This document shows, one piece after another, positions 35,872 through 43,483 of a stretch of 64,000 nt of DNA. How positions within the stretch are numbered: the first letter of the stretch is position 1; each line of letters opens with the position of its first letter. The notes under the pieces are model-generated. The model made no database searches, was not told the DNA's origin, and saw only the letters and a list, made by a program, of their open reading frames with translations. Made by a program: the position numbers and the translations under genes. The DNA comes from HXMU1420-2 sp040830545 (GTDB taxonomy: Bacteria > Pseudomonadota > Alphaproteobacteria > Rhodobacterales > Rhodobacteraceae), in contig JBFOMB010000008.1 of the NCBI GenBank assembly GCA_040830545.1, forward strand, positions 1 to 64,000, written 5' to 3'.

Positions 35872-36622
35872 GCTTCTGGACGGAAAACGCATCATCGTGA
35901 CAGGCGCGGCGCAGGGGATCGGCGCGGTGCTGGCGGGGGGGTTTGCGGATATGGGCGCGAAGGTCACGCTGGCCGATCTGGCAGATGCGGAACCGGCGGC
36001 AGAGCGCATTCGCGCAGCGGGCGGAGACGCGATTGCCGTCCAGACGGACGTCACCGACCTGAGCGCGTGCGAGGCGATGGTGGCTGCGACCGAAGAGGCC
36101 TTTGGCGGGGTGGACGGGCTGGTCAACAACGCAGCCCTGTTTGCGGTGTTGCCGATTGCCATGCAGGACGAAATCGACCCGGACCTGTGGGACAAGGTGA
36201 TGGCCGTCAACGTCAAGGGCCCGTGGCTCTGCACCCGCGCGGTGGTGCCTGCGATGGAACGGGCCGGAGGCGGGTCGGTTGTCATGATCTCGACCAACCG
36301 GATTTTCCACGGTTTTCCGGGCATGCTGCACTACGATGCCTCCAAAGGCGCGGTGCTGGCCATGACCCGGTCGCTGATCCGTGAATTGGGCCCCAGGAAC
36401 ATCCGCGTGAACACGGTCGCCCCTGGCCTGACGATGAGCGAGGGTGTATTGGCCCGTGACGGTATTCACGATCGTGCCCCCGCAATCGCCGCGACCCGGT
36501 CGCTGGCACGCGATCAACAACCCGATGACCTTGTTGGCCCTTGTGCCTTTTTTCTAAGCGATCAGGCCGGGTTTGTGACAGGTCAGTCGCTGGGCGTGGA
36601 TGGCGGCGGAGTGATCCATTGA
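35864..36622 (+). CDS. Short-chain dehydrogenase/reductase
   Basis: A 252-residue classical SDR. The NAD(P) motif is TGAAQGIGAVLAGGF, followed by NNAAL, and the catalytic Tyr and Lys are in HYDASKGAV; the catalytic Ser/Thr lies in MISTNR. An acidic residue after beta-2 (TLADLADAE) suggests NAD preference. The C terminus GQSLGVDGGGVIH is standard. It may oxidise a hydroxyacyl-CoA or an aryl alcohol/ketone side chain between the crotonase and dehydrogenase steps. Coupled to the preceding gene by an eight-base overlap. Confidence 0.9.
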   Translation: MTRLLDGKRIIVTGAAQGIGAVLAGGFADMGAKVTLADLADAEPAAERIRAAGGDAIAVQTDVTDLSACEAMVAATEEAFGGVDGLVNNAALFAVLPIAMQDEIDPDLWDKVMAVNVKGPWLCTRAVVPAMERAGGGSVVMISTNRIFHGFPGMLHYDASKGAVLAMTRSLIRELGPRNIRVNTVAPGLTMSEGVLARDGIHDRAPAIAATRSLARDQQPDDLVGPCAFFLSDQAGFVTGQSLGVDGGGVIH

Positions 36623-36674
36623 GACCGCGCACCACAAATGTCGTCAAAGAGATTTGCCGAAAGGGAGCGTTAGA

Positions 36675-36875
36675 ATGGCAATTGTGAGCGTGACCATCAT
36701 CGAGGGCCGCCCGGCAGAGGTGAAACACGAGCTGATGGCAAAGCTCACCAATGTCGTGGTTGATGTGCTGGGCGCGGAGCCACGGCAGGTGCGGGTTGTC
36801 ATCAACGAGGTCAAGGATGGCGACTATGCCGTGGGCGGTCAGCCTGTGATTTTGCATGGGGCCGGACATGGCTGA
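36675..36875 (+). CDS. 4-oxalocrotonate tautomerase-like protein with Ala in place of Pro1
   Basis: A 66-residue protein of the 4-OT/tautomerase superfamily (IVSVTIIEGRPAEVKHELMAK, followed by LTNVVVDVLGAEPRQVRVVI). Family enzymes use the amino-terminal proline exposed after Met removal; here codon 2 is GCA (Ala), whereas CCA would be Pro. The Arg near position 11-12 of the family (EGR) and the later VRVVINEV strand are kept. GGGAG precedes ATG 36675; an upstream TTG at 36654 would only lengthen the protein. Either the protein works without Pro1, or it is not a tautomerase any more. Overlaps the crotonase start by eight bases. Confidence 0.82.
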   Translation: MAIVSVTIIEGRPAEVKHELMAKLTNVVVDVLGAEPRQVRVVINEVKDGDYAVGGQPVILHGAGHG

Positions 36876-37656
36876 GATCCTGACCTCGGTCGATGGGCCC
36901 GCCGGGCTGATCCGGTTCAACCGGCCCGAGAGGCGCAATGCGTTGACCGACGCGGTGCTGGCGGAAACACGCGCGGCGATGGAGGGGTTGGAGCTGGATG
37001 CGTCCATCGCCGCAATCATCCTGACCGGCGATGATCAGGCGTTTTGCGCGGGCGGCGACGTCAAGGGCACGGCCGGTTCCGACATGGCCGCATTTGACAA
37101 ATACCGCCACCGCCACACGCAATCGGTCTGGCTCGATTTCATGCGGTTCCTGTCGCGCTACACCAAACCGGTGATTGCCGCGATTGAAGGTCATGCGCTT
37201 GGCGGCGGGCTGGAAATCGCGTTGCAGTGTGATTTTGCCGTCGGCTCGGAAACTGCGTGGCTGGGCTTGACCGAGGCGCGGTTGGGCCTGTTCCCGATCC
37301 TTGGCGGGGCGTGGTCGCTGACCCATGCCATCGGCGAACGCAAAGCCCGTGAACTGGCTTATACCGGGCGGCGGATCACGGGGGCAGAGGCGCTGGAACT
37401 GGGCCTGCTGAACCACCTGACCCCGCCGGGCGAAGCGGTCGCCAAGGCGCAGGCCATCGCGGGCGAGATTGCAGGCGCGGCCCCGCTGTCTGTCATGGCG
37501 CTCAAACAGGCGATCAACCGGGCGGGGCATCAAAGCTTTGATCAGGCCCTGACCGAGGGCGGCGATCTGTCTGCGCTGCTCATGTTCTCGGACGACAGGC
37601 AGGAAGGCCTGCGCGCCTTTGTCGAAAAACGCAAGCCGGAGTTCAAAGGGAAATGA
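36868..37656 (+). CDS. Enoyl-CoA hydratase/isomerase (crotonase family)
   Basis: A 262-residue crotonase. Oxyanion-hole blocks are AFCAGGDVKG and EGHALGGGLEIALQCDFAV; the two acids of true hydratases are present as Glu116 (GGLEIAL) and Glu136 (GLTEARLGLFPILGG). It would hydrate an aryl-enoyl-CoA such as feruloyl-CoA, and in FerB-type enzymes the hydrated product is then cleaved to aldehyde and acetyl-CoA. Whether this protein also has lyase activity cannot be read from sequence; the special Tyr residues of hydroxycinnamoyl-CoA lyase were not recognised. Overlaps the FAD gene (ATGA). Confidence 0.91.
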   Translation: MAEILTSVDGPAGLIRFNRPERRNALTDAVLAETRAAMEGLELDASIAAIILTGDDQAFCAGGDVKGTAGSDMAAFDKYRHRHTQSVWLDFMRFLSRYTKPVIAAIEGHALGGGLEIALQCDFAVGSETAWLGLTEARLGLFPILGGAWSLTHAIGERKARELAYTGRRITGAEALELGLLNHLTPPGEAVAKAQAIAGEIAGAAPLSVMALKQAINRAGHQSFDQALTEGGDLSALLMFSDDRQEGLRAFVEKRKPEFKGK

Positions 37657-39224
37657 CCTATGACGCCATCATCATCGGGGGCGGCCATAACGGGCTGACC
37701 TGCGGCGCGTATCTGGCCAAGGCCGGGAAGAAAGCGCTGGTGCTGGAACAGAAACCCTATGTGGGCGGTGCCAGCGTGACCGAAGAATTCAGCCCCGGTT
37801 TCCGCGCCTCCACCTATTCCTTCATCATGGGGCACCTGCATCCCAAGGTGATCGAAGAGTTGGAGTTGAAGAAATTCGGGCTGGAATACTACCCGCAGCC
37901 AAACGTGTTCAATCCGACCGAAGATGACGGCATCATCTTTTCCAAGGACCCGGTGAAGACGCGCGAACAGATTGCGCGGTTTTCACGCAGCGATGCGGAA
38001 AACTATCCGAAGTTCTTCGAACGCCTGCAATCGACCATCGAAATCCTGCGGCGCCTGCAACTGGAAACGCCCATCAACCCGTTCCGGCGCGACCCGGTGG
38101 GTCTGTGGAAAACCGCGCGGTTCGCGTGGCGCTATCGGAATGCCGAGAAAGAGACATACAATCTGCTGCACGCGCTTTCGATGTCGGCGCATGACTATGT
38201 CAGCCAGTGGTTCGAAAACGATCTGGTGAAGGCCAAGTTCATGTTCTGGGCCACGATTGGCGGCAATGTCGGCCCTTACAGCCCCGGCACGGCGTTTTAT
38301 CTGGTCACGCATCTGATCGGCCAAACTGGGATGTCGTTCTGCAAGGGCGGTATGGGGGCCGTTGCAGGCGCTTTGAAAGCCGCCGGGGAATCCCACGGGA
38401 TGAAGGTGCAATGTGACGCCTGGGTGGACGAGGTGTTGGTGCGGGACGGTCGCGCCTTTGGAGTGCGCCTGCGGTCGGGGGAAGAGATCAAGGCGAAGAA
38501 GGTTGTGTCAAACGCCAATGCCAAACGCACCTTTCTGGACATGGTGGATGCCGCCCATCTGCCCGAGGATTTTGTGGATGACATCAAGGGGTTCCGGTCG
38601 CGCGGGATGAGCTTCAAACTGCTCTGCGCCGTGGATCGCCTGCCGCAATACAAGGGGTTCAGCCAGGAAAAGACCGGCGTGGACTACCCTGCCTATTGCC
38701 ATATCTGCCCAACGCCCGAATTTCTGGAACGCGCGTTTCATGATGCCAAGTTCGGCTGGTACAGTCAGGAACCGTTTCTCAGCCCCAATGTGCCCAGCTA
38801 CACGGACCCGACGCTCGCGCCCGAGGGCAAACATGTGGTGGTGTTTCAGGGCGGCGTGACACCTTACGAGCTGCGCAATTCGGACTGGGACAAGGAAGGC
38901 CCGCAACTGGTCAAAAATGCCTTTGCGGTGATGGACCGGTTTGCGCCGGGGTTCTCGGATAGTGTGCTGGACCACCGCCTGATCACACCCAAGGACATCG
39001 AGGCCGACATCAACCTGCCCGGCGGCAACAGCCAGCATGGGGAACTGACGCTGGACCAGATCTTTTTCATGCGCCCGGTGCCCAAATACGCCGACTATCG
39101 CTCGCCCGTGCGGGGGCTCTACCAATGTGGCGCATCCACCCATCCCGGCGGGGCCGTGTCCGCCGTGCCCGGCCACAACGCCGCGCGTGAAGTCCTGAGC
39201 GATATGCGATGGGGACGCGGGTGA
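37653..39224 (+). CDS. Phytoene-desaturase-like FAD oxidoreductase
   Basis: A 523-residue FAD-dependent oxidoreductase of the phytoene dehydrogenase/PYROXD2 type. The dinucleotide motif is at the very N terminus (AIIIGGGHNGLTCGAYLAKA, then GKKALVLEQ), and the C-terminal FAD-contact block is LYQCGASTHPGGAVSAVPGH. Middle features include GPYSPGTAFYLVTHLIGQTG and FCKGGMGAVAGAL, where a substrate-gating region is expected. No carotenoid genes are nearby, so it probably desaturates or oxidises a pathway intermediate. It closes the rightward operon; site 3 follows 22 bases later. Confidence 0.9.
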   Translation: MTYDAIIIGGGHNGLTCGAYLAKAGKKALVLEQKPYVGGASVTEEFSPGFRASTYSFIMGHLHPKVIEELELKKFGLEYYPQPNVFNPTEDDGIIFSKDPVKTREQIARFSRSDAENYPKFFERLQSTIEILRRLQLETPINPFRRDPVGLWKTARFAWRYRNAEKETYNLLHALSMSAHDYVSQWFENDLVKAKFMFWATIGGNVGPYSPGTAFYLVTHLIGQTGMSFCKGGMGAVAGALKAAGESHGMKVQCDAWVDEVLVRDGRAFGVRLRSGEEIKAKKVVSNANAKRTFLDMVDAAHLPEDFVDDIKGFRSRGMSFKLLCAVDRLPQYKGFSQEKTGVDYPAYCHICPTPEFLERAFHDAKFGWYSQEPFLSPNVPSYTDPTLAPEGKHVVVFQGGVTPYELRNSDWDKEGPQLVKNAFAVMDRFAPGFSDSVLDHRLITPKDIEADINLPGGNSQHGELTLDQIFFMRPVPKYADYRSPVRGLYQCGASTHPGGAVSAVPGHNAAREVLSDMRWGRG

Positions 39225-39233
39225 ATGAAATCC

Positions 39234-39268
39234 TTGCCCGATTTGACTAATGGGAACATAGTGGGCAG
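39234..39268 (+). promoter_or_regulatory. Promoter of the hydrolase-ABC operon with tandem TGGGC operator (site 3)
   Basis: TTGCCC (39234-39239) and CATAGT (39257-39262) are separated by 17 bp. The operator framework ACTAATGGG-AAC-ATAGTGGGCAG covers 39246-39268, overlapping spacer and -10 as at site 1. It implies the isochorismatase-ABC unit is controlled together with galBCD and ligM. Confidence 0.7.
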
Positions 39269-39289
39269 AACAACAACAGCGGGGGGTCT

Positions 39290-39961
39290 ATGCCGCATAA
39301 TGTGAAAATACCCGACTACGTGATCGAACGGATCATGGCCAAGCGGGGCAAGCTGGAAGTGTTCGACAGCTTTGACGCGGACAAGACCGCGTTTCTGGTC
39401 GTGGACATGCAGAATTTCTATGTCGCCGAGGTGGATACCGCGATTTCTATCGTGCCCAACATCAACCGCATCGCCGAAGCCTGCAGGGCCAAGGATGTGC
39501 CGGTGATCTGGGTGATCATGCGTTGTGCCGAAAAGGAAGGCGCGCCCAGCCAATGGCAGCTGTATCACGACTACTTCTTTACCGATGCCAAGGGCCACAA
39601 CCACCTGACGAAACTGTCACCGGGCAATGCAGGATACGAGATTTATCCCGATCTGGATGTCCACGAACAGGACCGGATCGTCACCAAGAAACGCTTCTCA
39701 CCCTTCATCGTCGGTGCGTCTGACCTGCATGACATCCTGCAGGAGATGGGCGTCGAAAACCTGATCGTCGCCGGAACCGCCACCAACATGTGCAGCGAGT
39801 CGACGGCGCGCGACGCCATGATGCTGGATTACAAGGTTGTCATGGTCGAAGACGCCAATGCCGCGCGTTACGACGACGACCACCTTGCCGGACTGACATC
39901 TTTCTACCAAAGCTTTGGGGATGTCCGATCCACGGACGATGCCATCGCAATGATCAAGTAA
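39290..39961 (+). CDS. Isochorismatase-like cysteine hydrolase
   Basis: A 223-residue isochorismatase-fold hydrolase. The triad is visible: Asp39 in FLVVDMQNFYV, Lys133/134 in VTKKRFSPF, and Cys168 in GTATNMCSESTARDA, so it is of the amidase/ureidoacrylate hydrolase type rather than isochorismatase proper. The segment MRCAEKEGAPSQWQLYHDYF, then FTDAKGH is a variable lid. It would cleave an amide or similar C-N bond. It is the first gene after site 3, followed 62 bases later by the binding protein; two small hairpins (GCGGA-GAAA-TCCGC at 39962-39975 and GCCT...AGGC at 39985-39998) lie in that gap. Confidence 0.88.
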   Translation: MPHNVKIPDYVIERIMAKRGKLEVFDSFDADKTAFLVVDMQNFYVAEVDTAISIVPNINRIAEACRAKDVPVIWVIMRCAEKEGAPSQWQLYHDYFFTDAKGHNHLTKLSPGNAGYEIYPDLDVHEQDRIVTKKRFSPFIVGASDLHDILQEMGVENLIVAGTATNMCSESTARDAMMLDYKVVMVEDANAARYDDDHLAGLTSFYQSFGDVRSTDDAIAMIK

Positions 39962-40023
39962 GCGGAGAAATCCGCGCTCAAAAAGCCTAAAAAAAGGCAC
40001 AACCGGACAACTCGGAGGTCCAT

Positions 40024-41226
40024 ATGAAACTGAAATCCATACTGCTCAGCGGCGCGTTTGCGGTCTCGGCCAGCTATGCGGCAGCCCATTGCCACAACGA
40101 GGTTCCGATCAAGACGATCTCGAACGCGTTTCCCGCCTACGAGGTGCTGACTGCCGCCATGGCCGAATGTGGCAATGTCGAAAGCGAACTGGACAAAGAC
40201 CACCGCCTGAAAATCGTGGATGCGTTTTCGGCCAACCCGTCGCTTTATCACATCGCCTCGATCACAAATTCGACCTCGGTTCCGATGATCGACGCGGACC
40301 TTTTGCGTCCTCTGGATGACCTGATCGCCGCGCATGGCCCGAACATCGGCGACAACATGAAGATCAAGGTCGATGGCAAGACGATGGCAATTGCCGCCTT
40401 CGCCAACACACAGCACCTGATGTATCGCGAAGACATCCTGAGCGATCTGGGAATCGCTGTGCCAACCACCTGGGATGAATACATCGCTGCAGCCGAGAAG
40501 ATTCAGGCCGCCGGTGTCGTGGACTATCCCATCGGCCACTACATGAAGGACGGCTGGAACCTCGCCTTTGTCTTCATCAACCACTACATGGGTGAAGGTG
40601 GCGAATTCTTCAACGACGACTGGACGCCGTCGATCAACAACGCGCAGGGCGTTGCGGTGCTGGAGCGGATGGCAAAGATGGCCACGCTGATGGACCCGGA
40701 ATACCTGGTGTCTGACACAACCTTCGTGACCAAGCAGTTGCAGCAGGGCAAAGTCGCCATGGCGAACCTATGGGCGTCACGCGCGGGTGCTGTGAATGAT
40801 CCGGCGGAATCCAGCGTGGCAGGCAAGATCAAGTTTGGCGCAGGCCTGAAAGGGTCAGCCACCGCAGGCTCAACCATCTGGTGGGACGGCTGGTCCGTGG
40901 CCAAAAACATCTCGGACGAAGAAGCGGTTGCGGCGATGAAGATGATCAACGCTTCACTGTCCTCTGACGTGATCTCCGCCAATAATGACGCGGCGATCTG
41001 GCTGGCTGCAGGGTTCACGCCCGGAGAAGCGGCACAAGGCGCCTTTGACACCGCTGCTGGCGGCGCGCCGAACTATCCGATGAACAAGTACATCGGCTCC
41101 ATGCACAGCGCGCTGGGGTCGGGGCTGGCCGCGTTCATGACCGGTGACAAGGACGCCGCCACAACGCTGGCGGACATCGAAGCGGCATATGTTTCGGACG
41201 CCAAGGAAAAGGGCCTGTTGCAGTAA
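40024..41226 (+). CDS. Family-1 extracellular solute-binding protein
   Basis: A 400-residue periplasmic binding protein of the carbohydrate-type family 1. The signal peptide covers about residues 1-21 (LLSGAFAVSASYAAA). Mature features include a Trp/Asp-rich binding region (GHYMKDGWNLAFVFINHYMG, STIWWDGWSVAKNIS) and the SBP-1 block MYREDILSDLGIAVPTTWDE. GGAGG precedes the ATG. It delivers its ligand to the two permeases downstream. The ligand is unknown; coregulation with aromatic genes suggests a glycoside or methoxylated aromatic derivative rather than a plain sugar. Confidence 0.91.
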   Translation: MKLKSILLSGAFAVSASYAAAHCHNEVPIKTISNAFPAYEVLTAAMAECGNVESELDKDHRLKIVDAFSANPSLYHIASITNSTSVPMIDADLLRPLDDLIAAHGPNIGDNMKIKVDGKTMAIAAFANTQHLMYREDILSDLGIAVPTTWDEYIAAAEKIQAAGVVDYPIGHYMKDGWNLAFVFINHYMGEGGEFFNDDWTPSINNAQGVAVLERMAKMATLMDPEYLVSDTTFVTKQLQQGKVAMANLWASRAGAVNDPAESSVAGKIKFGAGLKGSATAGSTIWWDGWSVAKNISDEEAVAAMKMINASLSSDVISANNDAAIWLAAGFTPGEAAQGAFDTAAGGAPNYPMNKYIGSMHSALGSGLAAFMTGDKDAATTLADIEAAYVSDAKEKGLLQ

Positions 41227-41239
41227 TCTGACAGGGTCC

Positions 41240-41263
41240 GGGCGGGCGTGATCGCGCCCGCCC
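41240..41263 (+). other. Intercistronic hairpin between binding protein and permease
   Basis: GGGCGGGCG (41240-41248), loop TGATCG, CGCCCGCCC (41255-41263), a 9-bp GC stem with no T run. Such hairpins stabilise the upstream binding-protein transcript and lower permease expression; that effect is inferred. Confidence 0.6.
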
Positions 41264-41286
41264 CAGAAACCAAAGGCGAGGGGCGC

Positions 41287-42306
41287 ATGAAGAGAAAAAC
41301 GTTCTTTATCTTCGTCGGACCATCGGTCTGCATGATGCTCGTCTTCATCGCCCTGCCGCTGCTATCGGTGTTGTGGCAAAGCTTTCACGTCACCCAACCG
41401 ATCTATGAACAGGTCGAGGTCGAAACCTGCACCGCAGGTTTGCTGGGATCTACCTGTGTCACGGAAATGAAAACCCGTCCCATTCTGGATGAAGACGGGA
41501 AAATTCTGACCAAGACGACGTTTGTCGGCCTGCAAAGCTATCGAAACGTCATAGAGCCTCAGAAGTTCAACGCGGCACTTGCGAATGGCAGCTGGACCGA
41601 CCTGATGAATATCCGGTTCTGGGCGGCGTTGCGGTTTACGTTGTTTTTTACCCTACTCACCTTGCCGCTTGTCCTTGGCACCGGGTTGATGATCGCACTG
41701 GCGGTGAACAACACGTTGCAGCGGATCAAGGGGCCGGTGATTTTCATCTCGCTTCTGCCGTTCATCGTGACGCCGGTGATTGGCGCGCTGTCGATCCGCT
41801 GGCTGTTCATAGGCGACGGCATTCTGACCGCCGGGCTGGAATGGTGGCTGGACCGGGATATCGCCATGTTTGCGCAGGCCTGGACCATCGAGCTGATGAT
41901 GTACATGTATAGGGTCTGGCACGTCGCGCCTTTTGCCTTTGTCGTCTTCTACGCGGGACTGCAAACGGTCAGCCAGGACGCGGTTGAAGCGGCAATCATT
42001 GACGGAGCTTCACGCTGGCAACGGTTGCGCTATATCGTCATTCCACACCTGATGCCGCTGGTCATTTTCCTGACGCTGATCCACCTGATGGACGCCTATC
42101 GTGCGTTCGAGGAAATTGTCGGCTTCTCGGCATCCGCCCACGTTATCTCGCTGCAATGGTTGACCTATGAGTTCTTGCTGCAGGATGGCACGGGGGCCCG
42201 CGCGATCAGCCGCGCCTCGGCCAGCGCCATTCTGACGATGATCGGGATTGCGATCTTGCTGGGCTTCCCACTGCGCCGCGTCTGGCGCGATCAGAGGGGG
42301 AGCTAA
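41287..42306 (+). CDS. ABC importer permease 1 (MalF/UgpA-like)
   Basis: A 339-residue permease with the first helix at about residues 7-28 (FIFVGPSVCMMLVFIALPLL), then a periplasmic insert containing two Cys residues (ETCTAGLLGSTCVTEMKTRP), then the transport core. The EAA loop is at EAAIIDGASRWQRLRYIVIP. RBS GAGGGGC precedes ATG 41287. It pairs with the next gene, three bases downstream. The Cys-bearing insert after helix 1 is longer than in many sugar permeases and could be disulfide-linked in the periplasm. Confidence 0.91.
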   Translation: MKRKTFFIFVGPSVCMMLVFIALPLLSVLWQSFHVTQPIYEQVEVETCTAGLLGSTCVTEMKTRPILDEDGKILTKTTFVGLQSYRNVIEPQKFNAALANGSWTDLMNIRFWAALRFTLFFTLLTLPLVLGTGLMIALAVNNTLQRIKGPVIFISLLPFIVTPVIGALSIRWLFIGDGILTAGLEWWLDRDIAMFAQAWTIELMMYMYRVWHVAPFAFVVFYAGLQTVSQDAVEAAIIDGASRWQRLRYIVIPHLMPLVIFLTLIHLMDAYRAFEEIVGFSASAHVISLQWLTYEFLLQDGTGARAISRASASAILTMIGIAILLGFPLRRVWRDQRGS

Positions 42307-42308
42307 GC

Positions 42309-43463
42309 ATGTCAAACCCGTCGCAACGCCAGCCACTGGGCCTGAAGATCCTGTCAAACGGCTTCCTCGTGTTCTGGTGCGTCGTGGCCGCCTTCCCCAT
42401 CCTGTGGATCGCGGTGATGAGCTTCAAGACGCCGCTCGACGCTTTTGCCTCCAACCCATTTGTCGTGATCGCCGGGCCGAATACGCGGGAAATGGCCGGG
42501 GGTCTGTCGATCCTGGATATCGTTTTGGGACTGGTCCTGATTGGCGTTCTGGTGCGTCAGGGTGCGCGCTGGCTTCCCAGAAAGGTCGAAGAATACGCGC
42601 CGACGCCCAACCTCGCCATGCCGTGGCTGATTGGCGGCGGGGCTTATGCGTTGGTGTCCTTCATCCTGCTGGTCTTGGTGCTGCCCGCGGTGCTGGGCGT
42701 GTTGAACCCGCTGGCGGGGCCGTTGGGAAACCAGGTCATCGGCCTGACGACCGAACATTACGAGGCGGTGTGGATCGACCGGGGGTTCACCCGCAACTTC
42801 GTCAACTCGATGGTGGTTACGCTGGGCGTTGTCACCGTATCGCTGACCGTTGGCACATTGGCGGGTTACGGTCTGGCGCGGTCGGATTCGCTATTTGCGT
42901 TCTGGTTGCTGGTGGTTGCGCTGGTGTTCCGCGCGCTGCCCCATTCCGTTCTGGTGTCAGGTTACCTGCCCTATTTCATCACCTCGTCAGAATGGCTCGC
43001 CCCCATTTTCGGGGAAAACGCGCCAACACTTTATGGCAAACCCTGGGCCGTGATTGCGGTTCTTGTCGCCATCAACCAGCCCTTCACGATCTGGATGCTG
43101 CGGTCTTTCTTCCAGAACATTCCCTCCGAACTGGACGAAGCCGCCCGTGTCGATGGTTGTTCGCATTTCGAAGCGTTCCGCCGCGTGATCGTGCCGGTCA
43201 TGTGGCCGGGTGTGATCACCACGGGGCTGTTCAGCTTCCTGCTGGCCTATAACGACTTCCTTGTGACCTCGTTGCTGCTGGATGCGCAGAACATGACCAT
43301 GGTTCCGGCCATCGCGAACATGTTCAACCGGGAAACCACCGCATCTGACGAGGTGCAGGCCATCGCAGCCGCTGTATCGATCACGGCGCCCCTGTTCCTG
43401 CTGGTTCTGGTGTTCCAGCGGCAGATCGTGTCAGGCCTGACAGCGGGCGCGGTCAAGGGATAG
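42309..43463 (+). CDS. ABC importer permease 2 (MalG/UgpE-like) with two extra membrane segments
   Basis: A 384-residue permease. After helix 1 (about 18-38) there is an insertion of some 90 residues with two extra hydrophobic segments, about 66-83 (LSILDIVLGLVLIGVLV) and 104-131, before the normal core; typical MalG-like proteins are about 280-300 residues. The EAA loop is DEAARVDGCSHFEAFRRVIV. No ATP-binding protein follows: the next gene is convergent. The importer must borrow an ATPase, for example a shared MsmK/UgpC-like one elsewhere. Ends 20 bases from the convergent deaminase-like gene. Confidence 0.9.
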   Translation: MSNPSQRQPLGLKILSNGFLVFWCVVAAFPILWIAVMSFKTPLDAFASNPFVVIAGPNTREMAGGLSILDIVLGLVLIGVLVRQGARWLPRKVEEYAPTPNLAMPWLIGGGAYALVSFILLVLVLPAVLGVLNPLAGPLGNQVIGLTTEHYEAVWIDRGFTRNFVNSMVVTLGVVTVSLTVGTLAGYGLARSDSLFAFWLLVVALVFRALPHSVLVSGYLPYFITSSEWLAPIFGENAPTLYGKPWAVIAVLVAINQPFTIWMLRSFFQNIPSELDEAARVDGCSHFEAFRRVIVPVMWPGVITTGLFSFLLAYNDFLVTSLLLDAQNMTMVPAIANMFNRETTASDEVQAIAAAVSITAPLFLLVLVFQRQIVSGLTAGAVKG

Positions 43464-43483
43464 CCAGACCGCCCCCGGCGTCG

